Below, one piece after another: positions 8,379-15,806 of a stretch of 64,000 nucleotides of DNA (position 1 is the stretch's first letter; each line of letters starts with the position of its first letter). The notes under the pieces are model-generated. The model was not told where the DNA came from and did not search any database. It was given only the letters and a program-made list of their open reading frames with translations. A program made the translations under genes and the position numbers. Origin of the DNA: Fulvivirga sediminis (GTDB lineage Bacteria; Bacteroidota; Bacteroidia; Cytophagales; Cyclobacteriaceae); contig NZ_JAESIY010000006.1 of the NCBI RefSeq assembly GCF_016757215.1, positions 267,301 through 331,300 of the forward strand. Reading direction: 5' to 3'.

Positions 8379-10282
8379 CTTTCTTCTACTAACATACCAG
8401 ATAAAAGGCATTGTTTTATTTGATCTAAGGTAGTATTCTCCACTTCCTGCCTTTGATTCTCACTATTCACTTCAAATAAGTTGGCTACATTCTTTATTAC
8501 AAATTCAATTTTAGAAGGTTGAAGAAAGTTCTTGATAATAACATAAGAGAAATCATCTAGAAAATATTCCCGAACTCCAAACGGGCCTGGAGCCAACAAT
8601 ACATAATCACCCTCTTCCAATCCTAACTTAGGATAATCAACCAGCATATAATCATGAGGTACTTTTAAAATGGCACTTTTCAAATCTTCCTTTCTCTGAA
8701 GAATTGATCTATTATTTTCGATTTCTACGACAGCTTTCAGATGTCTATAAGCATCACTTCGCTCAGTTCTATCCATATTTTTCTTTAAAAGCTCGTAACT
8801 CAATTTAGATTTAAGCGATGCATCTAAATCACATGAAATAAGTGCCAATTCATCCGTAACATACTTCAAAAAACTAATTTTAAAATCAGGTTTTACATGA
8901 TGAATGATATACGAACCTGATAAAGGGAAACATTTCTTAACCAACCTATCAAAAAGCTGATTTTTGGTTAATGATAAAACACCTTCAATCTTCTTATCGT
9001 AAACTTTTGACAACTCAGGCTTTAGAATAGAAGGGTTTCTTAACCTACCTTGTGACACTAACAGATAAAAATAACCTATGCCGGCATCTCCCATGAACAG
9101 ACTGTTATCAGTATTATCTTTAGCAAATGCATAACCTGAATTATAATATCCATACCGATTATAGGAATCTATGCTACTATCTGCAATTTTCTTAACTAAA
9201 GGATAGTGTTCATTTGTATTATTATACCGATCTACCTCCATCAAAAATAAAGCATTACCTCCCCCCCCATGGCAAAGAACAAAACAACCAGGCAAAGCAT
9301 TCAGTTTTTCTAGGCTATCAATTGTTTTATTAACAGCTATGTTTAAATCTCTCAAATAATCAGTTTTCTCTAACACCTGACATGCCTTAATTCTAGAAAG
9401 CCCAACCCCGGGAGCTCCATGGCACCAGGCGACCATATCTTTCTCCTGAAAGAAAAAATCCTTATTGCCATTAAGGTATTCTTCTTTTTGAATTTTAAAA
9501 GATTCCTTATCGTAAAAGCCATTTCTTAAATCTGGCCAGTTATTTATCTCTTGCTTAAAATGATAGTTTTCATAAGCAAAAGCCTCCGCTGCAATGTAAT
9601 AGAATGTTTCATTCTTAAAGTACCTACCCAGTTCCAGAAATACATAAGCCACCCCAGCTACGCCATGAGAAAACCCGCAAAGTCCTTTACTGGCTTTTGT
9701 ATTTCTATCCCAGTAAAAGCCATTTTCATCGATATTTATTCGATTGACCAAATACTGAACGTAGATCTTTATCTTTTCTAAAACTAAATCATTATTGGTA
9801 GCTGCGTGAATATGTAAAAGCCCCAGTAACGTACCAGAAATGCCATTTATGAGGTCATCTATTATGGGTTTTTCCTCCAAAAACATCTCGCAACCTTCTA
9901 TTAATCTCAAAGCCTCTTTACTATAATCAGGATCTTTCAGAGATTTGCCAACTTCAATCAAGGTGAAAGCAACCCCCACCCTACCTGTGAAAAACGAATA
10001 ATAAGATGTAGGATGCCGATAACAGTAACCTAACAACCAATCAACCCCTTTAATTAAAGCCTCTTTATATCTGGCAAATGCTGTTTCTTCATACATCTTT
10101 AAAAAGAAATAGATGATACCAGAATTACCTGAATAAAGACTCTCAGAACCCTGAAATTCCACATCCTTATTATTTAACATACTGAGTGTTTCCCAGAAAA
10201 TACCTCCTTCAGAAACTTCAGCTTTATCCAGCAGCCCGTCCGCAATGGTTATAGATGCTTTTAAATATTCTTTATCTTTCAT
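8375..10282 (-). CDS. lanC: LanC-type lanthionine cyclase with C-terminal extension
   Basis: Zinc enzyme that adds Cys thiols to dehydrated Ser/Thr to form (methyl)lanthionine rings. Residues 1-430 form the double alpha-toroid repeats: GISGTLLGLLHIH, GFSHGVAGVAYVFLELG, AWCHGAPGVGLSR and VLCHGGGGNALFL. The zinc ligands expected from NisC (Cys, Cys-His) are present near residues 287 and 337-338, and the catalytic-site His in GFSHG near 206. The final 200 residues are not part of normal LanC. Their last 70 (a block with LAPGPFGVREYFLDDFSYVI, then helices ending in GMLVEER) have the layout of a PqqD-like RiPP recognition element; this is inference. Start: ATG at 10282, overlapping the stop of the upstream gene as TGATG, preferred over a TTG one codon earlier. 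Confidence 0.9.
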   Translation of the reverse strand: MKDKEYLKASITIADGLLDKAEVSEGGIFWETLSMLNNKDVEFQGSESLYSGNSGIIYFFLKMYEETAFARYKEALIKGVDWLLGYCYRHPTSYYSFFTGRVGVAFTLIEVGKSLKDPDYSKEALRLIEGCEMFLEEKPIIDDLINGISGTLLGLLHIHAATNNDLVLEKIKIYVQYLVNRINIDENGFYWDRNTKASKGLCGFSHGVAGVAYVFLELGRYFKNETFYYIAAEAFAYENYHFKQEINNWPDLRNGFYDKESFKIQKEEYLNGNKDFFFQEKDMVAWCHGAPGVGLSRIKACQVLEKTDYLRDLNIAVNKTIDSLEKLNALPGCFVLCHGGGGNALFLMEVDRYNNTNEHYPLVKKIADSSIDSYNRYGYYNSGYAFAKDNTDNSLFMGDAGIGYFYLLVSQGRLRNPSILKPELSKVYDKKIEGVLSLTKNQLFDRLVKKCFPLSGSYIIHHVKPDFKISFLKYVTDELALISCDLDASLKSKLSYELLKKNMDRTERSDAYRHLKAVVEIENNRSILQRKEDLKSAILKVPHDYMLVDYPKLGLEEGDYVLLAPGPFGVREYFLDDFSYVIIKNFLQPSKIEFVIKNVANLFEVNSENQRQEVENTTLDQIKQCLLSGMLVEER

Positions 10283-11277
10283 CAAGCTTTAAAACTTTCA
10301 TACATAAGATAGGCTAAATAGCCTTCATCATGATTTCTAATTCCAAGCCTATTATTCGTCATATGTATTAAGCTATCATACACAGACCAAAGTCTTTGAT
10401 TCTGTTCAGAAGTTTCGAGTGTCTTGTATACTTTAAAGAGACTTGGAAAAGAAAACCGATCAGAATTCACCTCATTGGTCATTTCTTTTGTGATTTTTTG
10501 ATTAGAGATTATCCAATCATTCAAAATGTCATTCTCAAAACCCTCACCTCTCCTTAAAGCTTGCCATACTGTTTTAACATGCGGAATCAAAACTTCCTTT
10601 TGAGCGTCTAGATTAGACTTAAACACCTTCAAGGTATGATGTTTGCGCTCATTCAACTCTCTTTTTGTAATGTTTTCAGCATAAACCTGGTACGCCCTCG
10701 GAAACCAATTTTGGAATACTTGATTAAAGAATAACAGAACCTCACGTTCATTCATACCGGCTGCAAAGGCGAAACTCAAGTGCAACTGAATTCCTGCTCC
10801 CAAGGCGCTCGAATAGTCCCACTCCTCAGAATTATCTCTCAATAATGACAATACAGCAAAAGAGGAAGCCTGAAATTGTTTCTCTGCAAGCGGTAGTAAG
10901 GAGGCCCCTCCATATCTTACAATTTCTGGATCGTAAGACAGGTATTGAATAGAATTATTATCATACCAGCCAGATATATCCTGCTCATTAAACCCATTTC
11001 TTTTTGATGAGTACGAGGTGAAATAGCTATTAAAATGAGCTGAAACCAAAGGCTTTAAAGTATCTTCAAGTACTTTTTCTTCGCCCTTTACTCTGAGTCT
11101 AATATGTGGTCCTCTTTCCCAAAATCTTATAAAAAAGAACTGATCCATGGATTTCCGAAAATCCTCACTCATAATAAGAGGAAACAACCCTTTAATGAGT
11201 AGATTTTCCCATGGCTCCGAATAATAGATATGTGCTGCCATCCACGACTTTTCCTCATTTAGCTCAGGTACTCTCAT
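10282..11277 (-). CDS. Thiopeptide-type/SpaB C-terminal domain protein (LanB elimination subunit)
   Basis: Stand-alone version of the C-terminal domain of class I lantibiotic dehydratases, which removes glutamate from glutamylated Ser/Thr to leave dehydroamino acids. Family features seen: an N-terminal WMAAHIYYSEPWENLLIKGL block, then FFIRFWERGPHIRLRVKG, which is the diagnostic RxGxHxRLR-like strand, and a C-terminal half rich in helices ending with YESFKA. The length of about 330 aa matches this domain alone. It starts one base after the large dehydratase gene stops and abuts lanC, so the dehydratase is split into two polypeptides made from one message, as known for the pinensin pathway of Chitinophaga. 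Confidence 0.88.
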   Translation of the reverse strand: MRVPELNEEKSWMAAHIYYSEPWENLLIKGLFPLIMSEDFRKSMDQFFFIRFWERGPHIRLRVKGEEKVLEDTLKPLVSAHFNSYFTSYSSKRNGFNEQDISGWYDNNSIQYLSYDPEIVRYGGASLLPLAEKQFQASSFAVLSLLRDNSEEWDYSSALGAGIQLHLSFAFAAGMNEREVLLFFNQVFQNWFPRAYQVYAENITKRELNERKHHTLKVFKSNLDAQKEVLIPHVKTVWQALRRGEGFENDILNDWIISNQKITKEMTNEVNSDRFSFPSLFKVYKTLETSEQNQRLWSVYDSLIHMTNNRLGIRNHDEGYLAYLMYESFKA

Positions 11278-11278
11278 A

Positions 11279-14050
11279 TTAATTATTAGTATACCATTGA
11301 ACTACAAACTCAGTAACAAACCTCTCATTATCAACCCTAAGCATCTGGCTCGAGCTAGGGAGAATTTCTACAACACGTAGATTTAAAGGCACTTTTTTAA
11401 AAAGCTTTTCTAGCAAATTCACAAACAATGGATTTCGAAAATCAATATATTGAGGTTTATAATCATCCTTGGTTATTTTCTTTCTTGCTTCTTCATCAAT
11501 ATCTTTATTTTTACCAAATCTATCCTGATTTACATGTACAAAAACTTCTTGAGGAATTTCCTGCCCCTTTCTCCATAAGTTAACTCTTTTAAAATAATCC
11601 CAATCGGTATCTAAGGGTTGGCGAAAAGGCAACAACTCCTTAGGTATACCCCAGGTTTTTCTCTGTAGAACTAAACGCTCTTCAAAAACAATCCTAGGAT
11701 AAACTTTTATCTCACTATCATGTTGCTGCTTTTCAATCAGCTGATTAATATAATTGATGATTATGTTAGGGTTGACTTGCTCTGTCGGTGTAAATTTTTC
11801 TAAAAGTTGAAACAACTGCGATCTGCCGCTTTGCCCTTGAAACCCTAAATCAAAGATATACAACTTCTTATTTGTTGTTTTCTGTATTAACTCTAAAGAT
11901 TCATTAGTGAGGTTGTAACTCACTGCAAAATCAGTAATTGGGATCTGTTTATCTTCTGCCAATGAATTATGCCCGCCGGGCATCCAGACCTCATAAGGCA
12001 TTAACGGAGGGTGCAAATTAGCGTTAAAATAAGATGCGTCACAGTTTTCTAACATAACCGTTCTTTCATTTCCCAATCGCTCATTACTTGCCTTCAGCTC
12101 GCTTGTAAGACCTTCTTCAAAAACATGAAGAAATCTGCTAAACATTTTACCATAACCAGGAAAGCTGCTATTTAGCACAGCTCTTAATTGGTCATTATCA
12201 TAATAAAATTGAAAGAAAGCACCATGAGAATCGGCCCGATGTCCCGTGTCTGAAAATTGGTTTAAGTCATTTACTTTCTCTAAGATACCCAAGCCGAAAT
12301 GTACTTCATCAGTTCCTAACTCTCGCTTCTCTAATTCCTCAATAAAACTCCTTTTCCAATCTTCAAGAAGTTGACTTCTGAGCTTATTAGACTCTATTTC
12401 TAACTTTTCGTAATCTTCCTTTTGTTCTTTTTCGGGCCTTTTAATATCCCTAAAATAATCCTCATAAAATGTAATAATATCAACTTTTCTCTCCATACCA
12501 TATTTTTCAAGAAAGTAGGCCTTCATTCTATCTTTCTCATTTTGATAAGGGCTTAACAGCCTCATATGATTCAATAACTGCTGGAATTTATGAACCACTT
12601 CAGCAATTTCTGTTTGCTCAAAAGTTATCGCACTTTGACGAGTTGTGTCTTCATAAAATATCTGCTCAGGCTTGAATGTGAAAATAGTTACGGCACGGTG
12701 CTTAAATTCAAAATTCTTTTCTTCTGTAGCTGAACCTTCATTATTTTGAGGGCTCTCATCAGTACTAGTCTCCCTCCACTGCTTCTCAAGTTCCTTCAAT
12801 GGTTTTCTTTCATCTTCAGGCAATCTGGCTGCTTCATGAATCTTAAAGCAAGCTTCTCTAATCACCTCAAATGCCTCATGCAAAAGCCTTTTTCTATCGA
12901 ATACATCAGCCCCTTCATATTTAATGGCAAAACTTCTCAATGACTTTAAAGCCTCAATCAAATCTGACATGAATGGCACTGAATCAGCCCATGAAGATAG
13001 TTTTTTCACAAGCTTAACATCCCAATTCGGATCTATACCAGAAACACCAAGGTTATACTCTAAAAGACCATAATTGATGAGCTGATTGATGTAATCTTCC
13101 AATTCGTCCGACGAGGCATCAACATCATTTTGAAGAGCTGTTATTAATTCGTCAAACTTGACCCCTTCTTCTTTTAAATCAACTATTTCAATGATATGGC
13201 TTACCAGAGGACTGTGTGGTATTCTTTGAAATGATTCAATATTATTGCTATTAGTTAGGTATAAATAATGGTCTTCATTACGCTGTATAGTGGGGTTAGT
13301 CCTCAACGAAAAGTTTAAATAGGCCTCCCTATAATGTTTAAGAAGATCTGATATGTATTTAAAAAGATAATTGTTTAATCTTATATGTGATGTGAAATGA
13401 GTTGCAGAATCTACATTATCTTTCCTAACCTCATTATTAATATCGAAATGAATCAGAGATAGGTTTGTAAATGTGCTAAAAGGTGAAGTTTTGGTGTACA
13501 TTCTGGACAAGTATTGAAGTAGACTACTCTCCACTTGCATCTCTCTTTTCCTTGTAATTTTCCCCTTCTGATATGCTGAGATCCTTTCTAAAAGGCTCTT
13601 ACTAGATAGAAGGAGTCCTTTTTGAAAAGTGGGGTAAGAAGCAAGATCCTTCAAGATTGCCTTGGCATCACTAGTTACATTTATATATATTCCTTCACCT
13701 TCCTTCTCTACCCTCTTAATCTCCTCCAAAAGCGTGAGATAATCTAACAACTTTGTAGTAAGTGACGGTGTAAGCACTAATAAAGCCCTATCTATTTTGC
13801 TTTTTTTTAACTTCCTGTTATTATAAATATCTCGTCTGAGATTCAGTAAATTATTTTGATCATTAGCACTTTTACTATTACTAATGAAATCAAAAAGATC
13901 ATTACATAGAATCGACTTGGCTTCCGTTCTTTTAAGTTCTAAAACTTCTAACCGATTGATGAGGTTAACCAAACCCGGGAAACTGAATGACTCCCACTCT
14001 TCATAAGAAGCTCCTCCAATTCTTACTAGTGCTTTCGAAAATAACTGCAT
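11279..14050 (-). CDS. lanB: Lantibiotic dehydratase, glutamylation subunit (LanB N-terminal domain)
   Basis: Activates Ser/Thr of the precursor by glutamyl transfer from glutamyl-tRNA. The signature RMYTKTSPFSTFTNLSL (about 183-199) is the strongest family mark. Other family-like segments are SLRTNPTIQR, VMLENCDASYFN, DLGFQGQSGRSQLFQLL and PRIVFEERLVLQRKTW near the C-terminus. At 923 aa it lacks the SpaB-C elimination domain, which is the next gene. Around residues 415-440 an acidic low-complexity linker (TSTDESPQNNEGSATEEK) interrupts the domain. It lies 42 bases downstream of the HlyD gene in the same operon. Confidence 0.92.
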   Translation of the reverse strand: MQLFSKALVRIGGASYEEWESFSFPGLVNLINRLEVLELKRTEAKSILCNDLFDFISNSKSANDQNNLLNLRRDIYNNRKLKKSKIDRALLVLTPSLTTKLLDYLTLLEEIKRVEKEGEGIYINVTSDAKAILKDLASYPTFQKGLLLSSKSLLERISAYQKGKITRKREMQVESSLLQYLSRMYTKTSPFSTFTNLSLIHFDINNEVRKDNVDSATHFTSHIRLNNYLFKYISDLLKHYREAYLNFSLRTNPTIQRNEDHYLYLTNSNNIESFQRIPHSPLVSHIIEIVDLKEEGVKFDELITALQNDVDASSDELEDYINQLINYGLLEYNLGVSGIDPNWDVKLVKKLSSWADSVPFMSDLIEALKSLRSFAIKYEGADVFDRKRLLHEAFEVIREACFKIHEAARLPEDERKPLKELEKQWRETSTDESPQNNEGSATEEKNFEFKHRAVTIFTFKPEQIFYEDTTRQSAITFEQTEIAEVVHKFQQLLNHMRLLSPYQNEKDRMKAYFLEKYGMERKVDIITFYEDYFRDIKRPEKEQKEDYEKLEIESNKLRSQLLEDWKRSFIEELEKRELGTDEVHFGLGILEKVNDLNQFSDTGHRADSHGAFFQFYYDNDQLRAVLNSSFPGYGKMFSRFLHVFEEGLTSELKASNERLGNERTVMLENCDASYFNANLHPPLMPYEVWMPGGHNSLAEDKQIPITDFAVSYNLTNESLELIQKTTNKKLYIFDLGFQGQSGRSQLFQLLEKFTPTEQVNPNIIINYINQLIEKQQHDSEIKVYPRIVFEERLVLQRKTWGIPKELLPFRQPLDTDWDYFKRVNLWRKGQEIPQEVFVHVNQDRFGKNKDIDEEARKKITKDDYKPQYIDFRNPLFVNLLEKLFKKVPLNLRVVEILPSSSQMLRVDNERFVTEFVVQWYTNN

Positions 14051-14092
14051 TGGAAATAATTAGTAATTGGATAGTTGACAGAAATGACAGGA

Positions 14093-15388
14093 TTAATCCA
14101 TTCCGTATAAAATGGAGCTAAATTGATTAAATACTCTTTCTATTAACCTTTTATCTTCAGTGATAATATCTGCAGTTCCCTGCATCTCCGGCCTAAATGC
14201 TAGTATCTGATTGTAATTACTGGTTAGCCCATTTGGAAAACTTATTCTTATATTATAGGTATCATCTCTTGGCACAAGTGCTATAGATTCTACCCTACCT
14301 ACAATCATCCCATATTCGTTTGATGGGTAGTTATCTACCTTAATATTAACTCGTTGGCCTGTCTTTATTTTACCTGAACCCAATATGGGCATAGAAACAT
14401 TTCCAATAACTTTCTCTGAGAGCGGAATAACTGTCATTACCTCTTCACCGGTCTGTACAAACTGATTATCACTCCAAAATTTAGAAAATGAAACTCGGCC
14501 TGCCATAGGACTAATTAACAGGTACTGTTGTTTCCAGGCCATTAATTCACTTTCGAGGCGCTCGTAACTCACTATAACATTAGCTTTTAACTTATCAATC
14601 TCCTGAATTTCCTTCAACTGCAATTCATCAATTTGAGAACGTATTTCTGCTATTTGAATACTATTCTGTATAATAGACGACTGTAAATTTTCCTTATTTC
14701 TTTTACTCGCTAGGTAATTAGATTTGGATTTATTCATTTCTGGCTTAGTACCTGCTCGCTGTTTAAAAAGTAAAGAATCATCTTTATATATACTCTCTGC
14801 TATCTTAATTTCATTCTCTACTAATACTATTTGTGCATGAAGACCGTCATTGAGTTCTTCATAATATTTCATGCGCTTACTAAGAGCCAATCTTTGATTT
14901 TTATAAAAAGAAATAGATGAAAATCTTTTAGCATCTTCTACTGCCGAAGTAAAAGAAAAATAAATATTTTGTAGCGAGCCTACGTTTAAAGATTGATCTA
15001 ATTCAGCTGATTTACCTATAAAGCTATAGTTATAGATCTCACTCTTCATATCTTTTAAATGCTGCTCGAGGGACATTACATCTTTATATGAAGCAGGATT
15101 TTCTATTACTCCAAGGATTGTATTTTCTTCTACCTTTTGTTTATCAGCAGTCTGCAACAGCAATTTACCTGCTGACATCGACACTAGATGAACAGGAGGG
15201 GTTTCTGATGTAAAAATTAATCTAGCACTGGCAGTATCCGGATATTTAATAAACCAGCTAGATATGATGATCACTCCTAATACAACAAAAATTACTGTGA
15301 TACCCCAACGAATTAACCAGTGAGGAATGTCACTTAATATTTCCTGAACCTCTTCACTTCTTAAGCGAATATTATCAATATTGGGCAT
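14093..15388 (-). CDS. HlyD-family membrane fusion/adaptor protein
   Basis: Periplasmic adaptor for the C39-peptidase ABC exporter. One membrane helix near residues 20-41 (WGITVIFVVLGVIIISSWF) is followed by a biotinyl-lipoyl-like half motif, a long coiled-coil hairpin (about 85-275), a second lipoyl half (SPMAGRVSFSKFWSDNQFV) and a beta-barrel domain with VNIKVDNYPSNEYG. The open frame extends 70 codons further upstream, but that part reads across the precursor-peptide gene and contains no adaptor-like sequence, so I take the ATG at 15388 (MPNIDNIRLRSEEV). Export of a modified peptide across both membranes would also need a TolC-like protein, not present here. Confidence 0.9.
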   Translation of the reverse strand: MPNIDNIRLRSEEVQEILSDIPHWLIRWGITVIFVVLGVIIISSWFIKYPDTASARLIFTSETPPVHLVSMSAGKLLLQTADKQKVEENTILGVIENPASYKDVMSLEQHLKDMKSEIYNYSFIGKSAELDQSLNVGSLQNIYFSFTSAVEDAKRFSSISFYKNQRLALSKRMKYYEELNDGLHAQIVLVENEIKIAESIYKDDSLLFKQRAGTKPEMNKSKSNYLASKRNKENLQSSIIQNSIQIAEIRSQIDELQLKEIQEIDKLKANVIVSYERLESELMAWKQQYLLISPMAGRVSFSKFWSDNQFVQTGEEVMTVIPLSEKVIGNVSMPILGSGKIKTGQRVNIKVDNYPSNEYGMIVGRVESIALVPRDDTYNIRISFPNGLTSNYNQILAFRPEMQGTADIITEDKRLIERVFNQFSSILYGMD

Positions 15389-15421
15389 TAAAGCTTTCGT
15401 TTTATATACATAAAGGCAAAT

Positions 15422-15446
15422 TAGGGCAATACTCCTTATTGCCCTA
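15422..15446 (-). terminator. Hairpin between precursor gene and hlyD (possible attenuator)
   Basis: A 10-bp perfect stem (15422-15431 with 15437-15446) lies 9 bases after the precursor stop. On the minus strand it is followed by AATTTGCCTTTA, a weak U-tract. Partial termination here would give more precursor message than modification-enzyme message, as in many lantibiotic operons. Confidence 0.55.
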
Positions 15447-15455
15447 GTCCATATT

Positions 15456-15701
15456 CTAGTCACATGGGCTACAATGTACAGGCTCTGCTGTATCACAAGG
15501 TCGATGAGTATGCCAGGTATTAGGCTTGCAAGACGCGTATGTGCCCCCACCTCCACCGCCACCAACAGGACAACCTGACCAGCCAGCTGTACAATCATGT
15601 GTTACATAACCTCCTTTGATGGTTTGTGACTCGTCTTTTAAGTCCTCTGTAATGAAACTTTTTACCTTTAAATTTTCAATCTTTAATTTTTTACTTTTCA
15701 T
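15456..15701 (-). CDS. lanA: Class I lanthipeptide precursor peptide (81 aa)
   Basis: Substrate of the cluster. The leader, about 31 residues, runs from MKSKKLKIENLKVKSFITE to a double-glycine site (IKGG) suited to the C39 peptidase of the adjacent transporter. The LKVKSF-type leader resembles LxVxSFxT leaders that I recall from Bacteroidota pinensin-like precursors. The predicted core is 50 residues with six Cys, nine Ser/Thr and a run of seven Gly; it ends HCSPCD. The start is the ATG at 15701, next to KSKKLK; ATGs at 15707 and 15728 are alternatives. It sits between the transporter and adaptor genes. Ring pattern and activity cannot be predicted. Confidence 0.88.
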   Translation of the reverse strand: MKSKKLKIENLKVKSFITEDLKDESQTIKGGYVTHDCTAGWSGCPVGGGGGGGTYASCKPNTWHTHRPCDTAEPVHCSPCD

Positions 15702-15806
15702 AACCATGAAATTTAATTGAATAATCATTTCTTACAATATAATAAAAAAAGGATTAATGTTGAACGAACATGATAATAGATCCAAATACTGTTAATCACA
15801 TACCTA

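Noticed and set aside
15389-15598. 70-codon N-terminal extension of the HlyD adaptor
   Set aside because: It runs in another frame through the precursor-peptide gene, has no adaptor-like sequence, and an ATG at 15388 gives a normal N-terminus before the membrane helix.
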